From contig CAKZRQ010000037.1 of NCBI GenBank assembly GCA_937146645.1, positions 62,001-126,000 of the forward strand: 64,000 bases of DNA, written 5' to 3'. The translations under genes and the position numbers were made by a program. Below, one piece after another: positions 54,435 through 63,515 of this stretch. The stretch comes from an uncultured Cyclobacteriaceae bacterium. GTDB taxonomy: Bacteria > Bacteroidota > Bacteroidia > Cytophagales > Cyclobacteriaceae. Position 1 is the first letter of the stretch, and each line of letters starts with the position of its first letter. The notes under the pieces were generated by a model. The model saw only the letters and a program-made list of their open reading frames with translations, did not search any database and was not told the DNA's origin.

Positions 54435-55052
54435 ATGCACCTGGCCATCGCTGGAAATATTGGAAGTGGTAAAACCACCTTGGCCGAGATGCTTGGTAAG
54501 CATCTCGGTTGGGACATTGAATTCGAGTCAGTGGATAATAATCCGTACTTACCCGATTTCTATGCTGATATGAAGCGATGGGCATTCCATCTGCAAGTTT
54601 ATTTCCTGAATTCACGATTCAATCAAATCAAGAAAATTCAGGAGAAGACTTCCAATACTATTCAGGACAGGACGATCTATGAAGATGCATACATCTTTGC
54701 TGCGAATCTTTATAAAAGTGGGTATCTAACCCAAAGGGATTACGATAGCTACCTAAATCTGTTCAATTCAATGATTCCCCACGTGAAGGCTCCGGACCTA
54801 CTAATTTATTTGAAAGCGGACATTCCAAAGTTGGTAGGGCAAATAGAAAAGCGAGGCAGGGATTATGAAACCACGATGAGAATTGACTACCTCAAGAATC
54901 TTAATCAACACTATGAGGATTGGATTGCTGAGTACAAAGAAGGGAATCTATTGATAGTAGATGTAAACGAGATCGATTTCGTTGATAGGCCCACTGACTT
55001 TTCATACATCCTCGAAAAAGTGAATCGAGAGATATTCGGTCTTTTTTCCTGA
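54435..55052 (+). CDS. deoxynucleoside kinase
   Basis: Phosphorylates deoxynucleosides (deoxyadenosine/deoxyguanosine type most likely) in nucleotide salvage. The 205 residues carry the P-loop GNIGSGKTT (7-15), the substrate-site glutamate E31, the DRT motif (78-80) followed by YED, and the lid arginines in KRGRDYE. The length suits the bacterial dAK/dGK group. The start is two bases after the dehydrogenase gene. Its TGA stop abuts the TCA (minus-strand TGA) of the next gene, so the convergent genes meet with no gap. Confidence 0.92.
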   Translation: MHLAIAGNIGSGKTTLAEMLGKHLGWDIEFESVDNNPYLPDFYADMKRWAFHLQVYFLNSRFNQIKKIQEKTSNTIQDRTIYEDAYIFAANLYKSGYLTQRDYDSYLNLFNSMIPHVKAPDLLIYLKADIPKLVGQIEKRGRDYETTMRIDYLKNLNQHYEDWIAEYKEGNLLIVDVNEIDFVDRPTDFSYILEKVNREIFGLFS

Positions 55053-55697
55053 TCAGGCCATTTTTCGTTTCAACCAATTCAGAATAATGGCTTTGGTGTC
55101 GTCATTTGCTGACATCAGTAAATGATCGATTCGCTGAAGTCTACCCCCTATCATCAGCGTTTCGTATGGTGCAATACGAATGAGTTTATAGCCATGCAAT
55201 CTGGATTGAAGATCCATTTGGAGATCATTATATGCAAGCAACTTCCAGCCTGGAGCACCTTCATCAAAAAAATCTCCCGGATCGCTACCCTCTCCAAAAT
55301 GCGCCTTGGCCATTGGACTCCCAAACCAGGCTCTGTTCTGCATACCTACTTTCAGACAATCCTTTTCAAAGGTTCTGCAAAGTCTCTTGTACGCTTGAGA
55401 AAAGGTAAAACTAAAATGACCATAAATATCTGACCTTAAGGTAATTGATCGATATCTATTAAAGTGTGATTCATCATCATATTTGATTACGAATCGGTTA
55501 ATTTTAAAGTCGAATTTGAGTTTCTCCAGCAGTGGATAATCAGACTTTCCACCTAATTCTTGGTATGCCTCAGAAAGCCAATCCTTTGAATTTTCATCCA
55601 GAAAATTGGGATTTAAATCCAGATCAAAACCAGAGTCGAAAAACAGATCGCTCTCCTGTAGGATCTCATCGAGCTGACGAATGATAAGGCTCTGCAT
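55053..55697 (-). CDS. conserved hypothetical protein
   Basis: A 214-residue soluble protein if the ATG at 55697 is used; a GTG two codons earlier overlaps the DUF2452 stop. There is no signal peptide. Recognisable features are an acidic N terminus (DEILQESDLFFDSG), a central IKYDDESHFNRYRSITLR stretch and a GAPGWKLLAYNDLQMDLQ segment. I cannot assign a family. It is the last gene of the apparent rhomboid - 47-residue ORF - DUF2452 - this gene run, two bases after the previous stop, and it meets the convergent kinase gene end to end. Confidence 0.62.
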   Translation of the reverse strand: MQSLIIRQLDEILQESDLFFDSGFDLDLNPNFLDENSKDWLSEAYQELGGKSDYPLLEKLKFDFKINRFVIKYDDESHFNRYRSITLRSDIYGHFSFTFSQAYKRLCRTFEKDCLKVGMQNRAWFGSPMAKAHFGEGSDPGDFFDEGAPGWKLLAYNDLQMDLQSRLHGYKLIRIAPYETLMIGGRLQRIDHLLMSANDDTKAIILNWLKRKMA

Positions 55698-55699
55698 AC

Positions 55700-56158
55700 T
55701 CACTCTCCTTCTCTCAGGATATCCCAGGTGTGATCAGCCAGCAGTTTAACTTCTGCAACGAATTTAGCGAAGCCCTTCTTCCTACCCCAGTCCTCAGGTG
55801 ATAGCATACTAAGGAAATCCGTGCCTTCATCTTTTTGGTATAAAAAATAGATATGATTGATCAGCGGCTCAAAACCTATAGAAGCCTGATAAATGCGCTC
55901 AGAAATCTCAACTCTAGATTGAATTTTTTTGGCTTGATCAGCCAAAAGTTGCATCTGCTGATAGATTTGAGACATCTGCATATCCGTTTGGGAATGCATG
56001 GCCGCTACCGCACGACCAGTAATTTTTCCTTTATCTTCTGGCTTGATGATGGCACTTCCACTATGATGGGCATAGGGAAGATTAGACGGACTTTCAGCCG
56101 TCTTTTCCTTCATCTTTTCCAGATCGATCTTTTCTACATCTATCTTATTCTTCTCCAT
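55700..56158 (-). CDS. DUF2452 domain protein
   Basis: A 152-residue protein matching DUF2452: SNLPYAHHSGSAIIKPEDKG (residues 25-44), GRAVAAMHSQTDMQM, a helical stretch with IYQQMQLLADQAKKI, and FLSMLSPEDWG near the C terminus. The family occurs in bacteria and in some eukaryotes and has no known role. There is no signal or membrane helix. It starts two bases after the stop of the 47-residue membrane ORF and ends in a TGA just ahead of the next gene's ATG, so it is an inner member of the operon. Confidence 0.88.
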   Translation of the reverse strand: MEKNKIDVEKIDLEKMKEKTAESPSNLPYAHHSGSAIIKPEDKGKITGRAVAAMHSQTDMQMSQIYQQMQLLADQAKKIQSRVEISERIYQASIGFEPLINHIYFLYQKDEGTDFLSMLSPEDWGRKKGFAKFVAEVKLLADHTWDILREGE

Positions 56159-56160
56159 GG

Positions 56161-56304
56161 CTAGTTTTGATCTGTGATCCTTTCCTGAAGTTGAGGTTTA
56201 GAACCCGGAAAGGTGGTTCGCTTAGAAATGTCATAACCTATCCAAAGCATGATAACCATGAAAATCACAAAAGCTCCCAGAAATATTTTCTTCTTTTTAT
56301 CCAT
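56161..56304 (-). CDS. small single-span membrane protein (47 residues)
   Basis: ATG at 56304, TAG at 56161-56163. A lysine cluster (MDKKKK) is followed by one hydrophobic helix (FLGAFVIFMVIMLWIGY, about residues 8-24) and a polar tail (SKRTTFPGSKPQLQERITDQ). The charge pattern predicts N-in, C-out. It fills the gap between the rhomboid gene (23 bases upstream) and the DUF2452 gene (two bases downstream) almost exactly, so it is very likely translated as an operon member. No known family recognised. Confidence 0.65.
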   Translation of the reverse strand: MDKKKKIFLGAFVIFMVIMLWIGYDISKRTTFPGSKPQLQERITDQN

Positions 56305-56327
56305 CAAAACCAAATTCTAATTCAAAA

Positions 56328-56921
56328 TTAAGAAATGCTTGATAATGCGAAGGCTTTGATCTGGTTTTTACGGGCGATATAAAAGGCCAAAACAAATCCA
56401 ACAGCAGCCCCTAGCAGGTGACTCTCCCAGGAAACTCTACCCATGCTAGGAATTACTCCAAATATCATACTTCCATATATGGTAATAACGGCTATCGAGA
56501 CGATTAGATCTTTGGTTTTCCAACGGAAAAAACCAAAACACATCAGGAAGAAGGCCAGCATATAGACCAAACCACTACTTCCTATGTGCAGATAGGGCCT
56601 GCCTGCACACCAAACCAGAATATTCGTCCATAGCATACCGTAGACCAAAACCCATCCAGCTATCCGATCATAGAAATAGTAAAGCACTATGGATAGAATG
56701 AGAAAAGGGTACAAATTTGAGAGTAGATGAAACTCCGAAGCATGGATGAAAGGAGTTAAGAAAACTCCAAAGAGTCCATAGATTTTTCTTGGTAGAATTC
56801 CCAATATTCCGAAGTCCAGATTAAAGGATTCCTGGATGGCAAAAACCAATATCATGACGAGCCCAATTTTCATGGGTACAGACAGACTTTTTTTCAAATG
56901 GCTCCAATCCAGCAAACGCAT
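56328..56921 (-). CDS. rhomboid-family intramembrane serine protease
   Basis: A 197-residue protein with six hydrophobic helices. The catalytic serine is S116 in GSSG (114-117, preceded by LHI) and the catalytic histidine is H168 in SWESHLLGAAVG. The HASEFHLLSNL block (60-70) is the conserved HxxxN-type region ahead of the active site. Rhomboids cut membrane proteins inside the bilayer; the substrate is unknown. First gene of a probable four-gene operon with the 47-residue ORF, DUF2452 and a hypothetical protein. Confidence 0.88.
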   Translation of the reverse strand: MRLLDWSHLKKSLSVPMKIGLVMILVFAIQESFNLDFGILGILPRKIYGLFGVFLTPFIHASEFHLLSNLYPFLILSIVLYYFYDRIAGWVLVYGMLWTNILVWCAGRPYLHIGSSGLVYMLAFFLMCFGFFRWKTKDLIVSIAVITIYGSMIFGVIPSMGRVSWESHLLGAAVGFVLAFYIARKNQIKAFALSSIS

Positions 56922-57002
56922 ACATTAGAAAGAAGTCGTTTTGAAAAATGTTTATATTTTTAGCGGCTATTCCATCATTTTTAAGATTCGATTAATAGTC
57001 AA

Positions 57003-57344
57003 ATGTATCAGCATATAGACGAGGACACCATTTATAATTACTTAGGAAGGGATAATCAGGAGCTGATCGAAGAATTATTGGGGCTGGTGATTTCGGTTAA
57101 CCTAGTCGAGTTACAGGAGCTAAGCGATCTTTACCAGAAAAAGGACTATTCTACCATTAAAAAACGAGTACATAAGTCCAAGCCATCCCTGAGCTATATT
57201 GGCGCCACTAAGACCCTGGAACTGGTTCACAAAATCGAGTCTGAGTTAGAATCCTCGGCTCCTATCAACACCGAACTTCAGGAGCATATCATTTTAATCA
57301 AAAAAGAGCTTCAAGAATTCTTGGCTTCGCTAAGAAGTAACTAA
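57003..57344 (+). CDS. HPt (histidine phosphotransfer) domain protein
   Basis: A 113-residue helical protein resembling a stand-alone HPt domain. The phospho-acceptor would be H57 in VHKSKPSLSYIGA, the equivalent of the HxxKPSxxxxGA pattern. It would relay phosphate between a hybrid kinase and a response regulator. No kinase is adjacent, and the S9 peptidase gene follows after 11 bases, possibly on the same transcript. A partnership with the lone receiver at 15177 is possible but unsupported. Confidence 0.85.
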   Translation: MYQHIDEDTIYNYLGRDNQELIEELLGLVISVNLVELQELSDLYQKKDYSTIKKRVHKSKPSLSYIGATKTLELVHKIESELESSAPINTELQEHIILIKKELQEFLASLRSN

Positions 57345-57355
57345 GCAAACCCTTT

Positions 57356-59734
57356 ATGAAAAGACTTCTCCTTACTGCCAGCCTCATCACTATTATTGGC
57401 ATGGCCAAAGCTCAGGAAAGCGACTTGAGTGTGGAATACATCATGAGAGATCCGGCATGGATGGGAACTTTCCCTTCTTCTCCATACTGGTCTAAAGATG
57501 GGCAAACAATATATTTCAGATACAATCTCGAAAATGATCCAGCTGATTCGCTGTATAAAATAGACATTTCAAATCCTTCAGAAATTTTAAAAGTCAACTG
57601 GAAAGAAGCTCGAAATGCTCGTGCTCGAAGAGGTGATTTGAATAAGAGTAAAACTGCTGTTCTTTACAGTGAAGGACAGAAAATAATGGTTGAGGATGTA
57701 AGCACAGGTGAGTCTGAAGAAATTTTAGAATGGTATACCGCCCTCAGTAACCCTGCATATTTAGCGGATGAAAAGCTAATCGCCTTTAACTCTGATGGAA
57801 ATATCTATGTAGTAAACACCGAAACTGAAAAGGTGACCAAGGCTACCAACATTAAAGAGGGAAACGGCCCATCGAAATCCTCTAGTTCAAGTAGTGATGA
57901 AAAGTCTAAAAGTTATCTCGAGCAGGAAACCGTCAAACTAAGTAAGGTCCTTCAGGAACGTGAAGAAAAGGACAAAATGCGAAGGGAATATCGAGAAGCT
58001 ACGCAGGAAGCGGAGGAACAAGAAGATTTTGCATTTTATAGAAAGGGAAAAAATCTGACAAACCTTGCGCTCTCTCCCGATCAGCGATTCGCCACATTTA
58101 GTGTTTATAAACGAAGCACCAATAAACCCACAGGGGTACCGGATTACATGGATGAGTCCGGTTATACCAAAGAACTTCGAGGAAGACCAAAAGTAGGTAC
58201 TACTGGCACTACGGTTGAGATTGGATTTTATGACTTAGAGAATGACACCGTCATCTACGCAAATAGCTCTACCCTAGAAGGAATCAAGGATTTACCGGAT
58301 TATGTCTCAGACTATCCCGACAAGGAATGGGAAGAGAAAGAGCGGGATGTTTTTTTAGCTGGCCCTTACTTCTCACCAAATGGTGAATATGCCATTTTGG
58401 TGGCCAGATCACTGGATAATAAAGACCGATGGATTGCATCCGTAGATTTTGAAACGGGCGATCTGATCACCTTAGATCGTCAGCGTGATGAAGCATGGAT
58501 CGCTGGGCCAGGAATTGGCTGGACCTTCTCTTCTGGAGTTTTCGGATGGCTCCCTGATAGCGAACACATCTATTATCAGTCTGAAGAATCCGGTTATTCT
58601 CACTTGTATCTATTGAATGTTCAAAGTGGCGAGAAAACAGCTCTTACCTCTGGAGAATTTGAAGTATTTAATCCGAGTATTTCTAAGGATGGAAAGTCCT
58701 GGTATTTCACAAGCTCTGAGGTGAGTCCAAGTGTTAGGCACTTTTATAAAATGCCTCTTATGGGTGGTGAAAGAGAACAGCTGACATCACTTGATGGAAA
58801 AAATGATGCCTTCCTTTCTCCGGATGAGGAAAAGCTGATCATCTTGAATTCCTACAGTAATCGGCCTTCAGAGCTCTTCATGAAGGATTTGAGCAAAAAG
58901 AATTCAGAAGAAGTACAATTGACCTCAGGTCAAAGCCAAGAATTTCAATCCTATTCATGGCGTGATCCTGAAATCATTCAGTTTGAAGCAGAAGATGGAG
59001 CCATGGTTCCAGCAAGACTATACACACCAGAAGCCTCTAAAAAGAATGGAGCAGCGGTCATTTTCGTGCATGGAGCGGGATACCTACAAAACGTCCACAA
59101 ATGGTGGAGCAGTTACTTTAGAGAATATATGTTCCACAATTTACTTACTGATCTTGGCTACACTGTTCTTGACATAGATTATCGAGCAAGTGCCGGATAC
59201 GGTAGAGATTGGAGAACCGGTATCTACCGTCACATGGGAGGAAAGGATCTTTCTGATCAGATTGACGGAGCAAAATACCTCATTGATAGCCATGACATCG
59301 ATCCAGAAAGACTTGGTATTTACGGGGGTAGCTATGGCGGATTCATCACGCTTATGGCTTTATTCACCGAACCGGATGTATTCAAGTCCGGGGCGGCTCT
59401 AAGGTCGGTAACGGATTGGGCTCATTACAACCATGGTTACACCTCCAATATTTTGAATACTCCTGAGGAAGACCCAATCGCTTTTGAGCGTTCCTCTCCT
59501 ATTTACTTTGCCGAAGGCTTAGAAGGGAATCTTCTGATCGCCCATGGAATGGTAGATGTCAATGTACAATTCCAGGATGTGGTTCGCCTCGCCCAGCGAC
59601 TCATAGAACTTGAAAAGGACAATTGGGAAATGGCCCTCTATCCGGTTGAAGATCATGGCTTTGTAGAGCCTTCCTCCTGGACCGATGAATACAAACGTAT
59701 TCTAAAACTCTTCAACAGCACCTTGTTAAACTAG
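57356..59734 (+). CDS. exported S9-family prolyl oligopeptidase (DPP-like)
   Basis: A 792-residue secreted serine peptidase with a signal peptide (MKRLLLTASLITIIGMAKAQ). An N-terminal beta-propeller region with PD40-like repeats (YWSKDGQTIYFRY, NPSISKDGKSWYF) caps an alpha/beta-hydrolase domain from about residue 540. The catalytic triad is S659 (GGSYGGF), D734 (MVDVNVQ) and H767 (EDHGF). It cleaves peptides, probably dipeptides or oligopeptides, in the periplasm. The gamma-glutamyltransferase gene follows after six bases, so the two exported peptide-processing enzymes are likely co-expressed. Confidence 0.93.
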   Translation: MKRLLLTASLITIIGMAKAQESDLSVEYIMRDPAWMGTFPSSPYWSKDGQTIYFRYNLENDPADSLYKIDISNPSEILKVNWKEARNARARRGDLNKSKTAVLYSEGQKIMVEDVSTGESEEILEWYTALSNPAYLADEKLIAFNSDGNIYVVNTETEKVTKATNIKEGNGPSKSSSSSSDEKSKSYLEQETVKLSKVLQEREEKDKMRREYREATQEAEEQEDFAFYRKGKNLTNLALSPDQRFATFSVYKRSTNKPTGVPDYMDESGYTKELRGRPKVGTTGTTVEIGFYDLENDTVIYANSSTLEGIKDLPDYVSDYPDKEWEEKERDVFLAGPYFSPNGEYAILVARSLDNKDRWIASVDFETGDLITLDRQRDEAWIAGPGIGWTFSSGVFGWLPDSEHIYYQSEESGYSHLYLLNVQSGEKTALTSGEFEVFNPSISKDGKSWYFTSSEVSPSVRHFYKMPLMGGEREQLTSLDGKNDAFLSPDEEKLIILNSYSNRPSELFMKDLSKKNSEEVQLTSGQSQEFQSYSWRDPEIIQFEAEDGAMVPARLYTPEASKKNGAAVIFVHGAGYLQNVHKWWSSYFREYMFHNLLTDLGYTVLDIDYRASAGYGRDWRTGIYRHMGGKDLSDQIDGAKYLIDSHDIDPERLGIYGGSYGGFITLMALFTEPDVFKSGAALRSVTDWAHYNHGYTSNILNTPEEDPIAFERSSPIYFAEGLEGNLLIAHGMVDVNVQFQDVVRLAQRLIELEKDNWEMALYPVEDHGFVEPSSWTDEYKRILKLFNSTLLN

Positions 59735-59740
59735 ATTTCC

Positions 59741-61438
59741 ATGCTTAAAACCACCAAGTACCTCGCTTTCGCAATTGTTGTATTCTTTGCCTGTTCTCCA
59801 CCCGAGGTAGAAAAAGAACCCAAAGTTGGGCCGATAGTAGATAATGCCATGGTGGTTTCCGCCATGGAAGAAGCTTCAGCAATTGGAGTCCAAATCATGG
59901 AGAAAGGCGGTAATGCCTTTGATGCCATGATGGCTACGGAAATGGCTTTGGCCGTTTGCTATCCATTCGCTGGAAATCTTGGTGGTGGAGGATTCATGGT
60001 TTACCGAATGGCTGACGGAACCATCGGGTCCTTGGACTATAGAGAAAAGGCGCCTGGTGCTGCAGATCGCGACATGTACCTGGATGAAGAAGGAAACATA
60101 ATTCCCGGGCTTAGCACCAAAGGGGCACTCGCATCAGGAATTCCTGGGACCGTTGCAGGTGTCTTTGAAGCCCAAGCCAGATTTGGTAAACTCGACCCCA
60201 AAGAGATTTTTGAGCCAGTCATCGCTTTGGCAGAAAAAGGATGGGCAGTTCGGAAAAGACAAGCAGATAGCTTTGAAAGACTTAAGCAAACCTTCATTGA
60301 GGTGAATGGTCCAAATACATTCTATTCTACTGCCTATCCAGAAGGTGAAATACTCAAAATGCCAATTTTAGCAGAAACCCTAAAAAGAATCGCAGAAAAC
60401 GGTAGAGACGAATTTTACAAAGGCCAAACAGCCGAAATGCTGGTAAGCCATATGGATTCTATTGGCGGGATATTCACCATGGAGGATTTAGAGAATTACG
60501 AAGCTGTTTGGAGAGACCCGATTGTATTTAATTACAATGGGCACAAGGTAATTTCCATGGCACCCCCAAGTTCAGGCGGTGTAACCATTGGCCAGATTTT
60601 GCAAATGATGGAACCCTATTCTGTCGGAGAAATGGAATATCATAGCGCTGAGCATATTCAGTTAATGGTAGAAGCAGAAAGAAGAGCTTATGCAGATAGA
60701 AACTTTTATTTGGGAGATCCTGACTTTGTGGATATTCCAATTGAGCAGCTTTTGGATGAGGCTTATCTGAAAGATCGCATGAGCACTTTCACTCCGAATA
60801 AAGCAACGAAATCCGAAGACATTGCTAAGGGCGAGGTTATGTATGCGGAGAGCATGGAAACCACCCATTATTCCATTGTAGATGCAGATGGAAATGCAGT
60901 GGCGGTGACCACTACCCTAAATGGAGCCTATGGGTCCAAAGTGTTTATAGACGATCTGGGTTTTTTCATGAATAATGAAATGGATGATTTCAGCTCTAAA
61001 GCTGGAGAGCCAAATATGTTTGGACTAATCGGTGCTGAAGCAAATAGCATCCAGCCTGGAAAAAGAATGCTGAGCTCCATGACTCCTACCATCGTTGAGA
61101 AAGATGGAAAGCTAAAAATGGTTGTTGGAACGCCAGGTGGTTCTACGATTATCACTTCTGTTGCACAAGCCATATCTAATGTAGTTGACTTTGGAATGGG
61201 AATGCATGAGGCAGTCGAATCTCCTAGATTCCATCACCAGTGGCTTCCGGATCGTGTGATATTTGAGCCTGGAGCTTTTGATTCTACTTTGATCCAAACC
61301 ATGCAATCCAATGGCTACATAATTAGTGAAGAGTACAGTCGAATCATTGGTTATGTGGATGCGATACTAGTTTTGCCGAATGGCAAATTAGAAGGTGGAG
61401 CAGATCCAAGAGGTAACGATGCTGCCATCGGTTTTTGA
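59741..61438 (+). CDS. ggt: gamma-glutamyltransferase, lipoprotein
   Basis: Hydrolyses or transfers the gamma-glutamyl group of glutathione and similar peptides. The 565 residues begin with a lipoprotein signal ending FFAC (cysteine near residue 18). The large subunit region has GGNAFDAMMATEMALAV and NLGGGGFMVYR. The autoprocessing nucleophile is the first threonine of TTHYS, T374, and the GSKVFIDDLGFFMNNEMDDF lid block (quoted in part) and SSMTPTIV follow. The proenzyme is a normal length. It sits six bases after the S9 peptidase gene and probably shares its transcript. Confidence 0.95.
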   Translation: MLKTTKYLAFAIVVFFACSPPEVEKEPKVGPIVDNAMVVSAMEEASAIGVQIMEKGGNAFDAMMATEMALAVCYPFAGNLGGGGFMVYRMADGTIGSLDYREKAPGAADRDMYLDEEGNIIPGLSTKGALASGIPGTVAGVFEAQARFGKLDPKEIFEPVIALAEKGWAVRKRQADSFERLKQTFIEVNGPNTFYSTAYPEGEILKMPILAETLKRIAENGRDEFYKGQTAEMLVSHMDSIGGIFTMEDLENYEAVWRDPIVFNYNGHKVISMAPPSSGGVTIGQILQMMEPYSVGEMEYHSAEHIQLMVEAERRAYADRNFYLGDPDFVDIPIEQLLDEAYLKDRMSTFTPNKATKSEDIAKGEVMYAESMETTHYSIVDADGNAVAVTTTLNGAYGSKVFIDDLGFFMNNEMDDFSSKAGEPNMFGLIGAEANSIQPGKRMLSSMTPTIVEKDGKLKMVVGTPGGSTIITSVAQAISNVVDFGMGMHEAVESPRFHHQWLPDRVIFEPGAFDSTLIQTMQSNGYIISEEYSRIIGYVDAILVLPNGKLEGGADPRGNDAAIGF

Positions 61439-61468
61439 CATTTAAGAACAATTTCCTGCATATCTTTG
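61435..61468 (+). promoter_or_regulatory. candidate promoter of mnmA
   Basis: TTG at 61435-61437, a 23-base spacer and a perfect -7 box TATCTTTG at 61461-61468. The ATG is 82 bases further on; the leader contains an inverted repeat TAATGGA / TCCATTA (61517-61537). Confidence 0.5.
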
Positions 61469-61550
61469 CATTCTGAACTATTCCATGATCTGGAAATGTT
61501 TAGCCTTCAAGTAACCTAATGGACCTTTAATCCATTACAAACTGAAAGAA

Positions 61551-62762
61551 ATGCAAAGAAAAAAAAGAGTGGTCGTCGGCCTTTCCGGCGGGGTCGACAG
61601 CTCTGTAGCCGCACATTTGCTCATCGAGCAAGGATATGAAGTCATCGGAATGTTCATGAAGAACTGGCACGATGAATCCGTTACCATTTCTAATGAATGC
61701 CCTTGGATGGAAGACTCCACAGATGCCATGCTAGTGGCAGAGAAGCTGGGAATTCCATTTCAGGCGATCGACCTGAGCTACGAATACAAGGAAAGAATCG
61801 TTGATTACATGTTTGACGAATACGAGGCTGGGAGAACTCCCAACCCTGATATCCTCTGCAATAGAGAAATTAAGTTTGATTTATTTCTGAAAGCTGCCGC
61901 AAAGCTTAAAGCAGATTATGTGGCTACCGGTCACTACTGCCAACGAGGAGAAATCGAATCAAATGGCAAAACGATTTACCAGCTGAAAGCCGGAGCCGAT
62001 CCTAACAAGGATCAAAGCTATTTCCTATGTCAGCTAGATCAGGAACAGCTTAGCAAAGCTCTCTTCCCTATCGGTCACCTTCAAAAATCGGAGGTAAGGC
62101 AAATAGCTAAATCTTTAGACTTGATCACGGCTGATAAAAAAGACAGTCAGGGACTTTGCTTCATCGGAAAAGTACGTCTTCCAGATTTCTTACAGCAACA
62201 ATTAAAACCAAAGAAGGGACATATCATTCAAATTCCGGAAGAGCTCCCTTCTCTAAAAAAATATGCTGTTCCTGCGGGAATTGAAATGGAAGACCTCAGT
62301 GATGAAGAGCTTGATAATATGGCCTTGCCATTGGACTTTGAGCCTAATCAAGGCACCATTCTAGGAGAACACAATGGAGCTCATTATTTCACTGTAGGAC
62401 AAAGGAAAGGCCTAAAAGTTGGTGGCACTGGCAAACCATTATTTGTGATAGCCACCAATACAAGACAGAATGTGATCTACACTGGCTTAGGAGAAACACA
62501 TCCTGGCTTACTGAGGAACGCTCTTTTTGTAAAGGAGGATCAAATCCATTGGATTAGAGAAGATTTGAAACTGCAAGTTGGTGAATCTGCTCAGTATCAA
62601 GCGAGAATCAGATACAGACAACCATTGGTTGGAGCCACCTTATTAAGAAGAGAAAATGGCCTCTATGTGACCTTTGATCAACCTCAGAAGGGCATCGCCT
62701 CCGGCCAGTTTGTGGCTTGGTATGATGGAGAGGAATGCATCGGTTCAGGAACGATTTTCTAG
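61551..62762 (+). CDS. mnmA: tRNA-specific 2-thiouridylase MnmA
   Basis: Makes 2-thiouridine at the wobble position of Lys, Glu and Gln tRNAs; cytosolic, ATP-using. The 403 residues have the PP-loop GLSGGVDSS (10-18), the nucleophile C103 ([10 protein letters not shown]), [18 protein letters not shown] and the second catalytic cysteine C203 (GLCFIGK). Between KPKKGHI and GTILGEHNG there is an insert of about 35 residues, rich in Glu/Asp, absent from the E. coli enzyme. The RluA-family gene follows after six bases, so the two tRNA-modification genes are probably one operon. Confidence 0.95.
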   Translation: MQRKKRVVVGLSGGVDSSVAAHLLIEQGYEVIGMFMKNWHDESVTISNECPWMEDSTDAMLVAEKLGIPFQAIDLSYEYKERIVDYMFDEYEAGRTPNPDILCNREIKFDLFLKAAAKLKADYVATGHYCQRGEIESNGKTIYQLKAGADPNKDQSYFLCQLDQEQLSKALFPIGHLQKSEVRQIAKSLDLITADKKDSQGLCFIGKVRLPDFLQQQLKPKKGHIIQIPEELPSLKKYAVPAGIEMEDLSDEELDNMALPLDFEPNQGTILGEHNGAHYFTVGQRKGLKVGGTGKPLFVIATNTRQNVIYTGLGETHPGLLRNALFVKEDQIHWIREDLKLQVGESAQYQARIRYRQPLVGATLLRRENGLYVTFDQPQKGIASGQFVAWYDGEECIGSGTIF

Positions 62763-62768
62763 ATCAGC

Positions 62769-63470
62769 TTGAAACTGGAAATAATCCATGAAGACGAGGA
62801 CTTAGTTGCTATCAATAAACCAGCAGGTTTATTGGTTCACAAGACTAGAATCGATGCCTATGAAACCGAGTTTGCCCTTCAGATTTTAAGAGATCAAATC
62901 GATCATTGGGTAACACCAGTTCATCGGCTCGATAAACCAACCAGCGGGGTGCTTCTTTTCTCCAAGAAAAAGGAGCACCTCCCCTTTCTCAAAGGTCAAT
63001 TTGAGGACAAAAAAGTTGATAAGAAGTATTTGGCAATCTGCCGAGGAATACCAAAAAATTCTTCCGGAGTAATCGATTACGCCCTATCGAGTGAGTATTC
63101 AGATTCAAAGCAAGAAGCAGTATCAGAGTATAAGCTTCTGGCAGAGACGGAGCTTCCTTTTGACACGACTGGAAGATATCCCACGAGTAGGTATTCATTA
63201 ATTGAGGTAAAGCCAAAAACAGGCAGAACACATCAGATTCGAAAGCATTTGGCACATATTCGACATTACATTATTGGAGATAAAAAGCACGGAGATAATC
63301 GTCAGAATCAATTCTTCGAGAGTCAATTCGGAAATGAAAATCTTCTCTTGCACTCATTAGAATTAGGTATCCTCCATCCTGTTTCTAATTCCCAAATTAT
63401 CCTAAAAGCCAAACTCCCAAATCATTTCTCGCGAATACTAGATTTGTGCGGACTCGAATACCCAGGCTGA
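62769..63470 (+). CDS. truC: RluA-family pseudouridine synthase (TruC-like)
   Basis: Converts a uridine to pseudouridine in RNA. The 233 residues begin at a TTG (62769), six bases after mnmA; no better ATG precedes the fold. The catalytic aspartate is D55 in HRLDKPTSG, with INKPAGLLVHK (about 15-25) and KTGRTHQIRKHLAHI as further family blocks. There is no S4 domain, which, with the length, favours TruC (tRNA U65) over RluC/RluD; the assignment among RluA relatives is moderate. It is coupled to mnmA. Confidence 0.85.
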   Translation: MKLEIIHEDEDLVAINKPAGLLVHKTRIDAYETEFALQILRDQIDHWVTPVHRLDKPTSGVLLFSKKKEHLPFLKGQFEDKKVDKKYLAICRGIPKNSSGVIDYALSSEYSDSKQEAVSEYKLLAETELPFDTTGRYPTSRYSLIEVKPKTGRTHQIRKHLAHIRHYIIGDKKHGDNRQNQFFESQFGNENLLLHSLELGILHPVSNSQIILKAKLPNHFSRILDLCGLEYPG

Positions 63471-63515
63471 AATATCCAGTAAATCAGCTATTTTAGCCAA
63501 CCGAAAATCACTCAT

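Noticed and set aside
63069-63080. A second copy of GTAATCGATTAC, the core of the pckA palindrome.
   Set aside because: It lies inside the RluA-family gene and encodes conserved-looking residues (VIDYA), so chance is the simplest reading.
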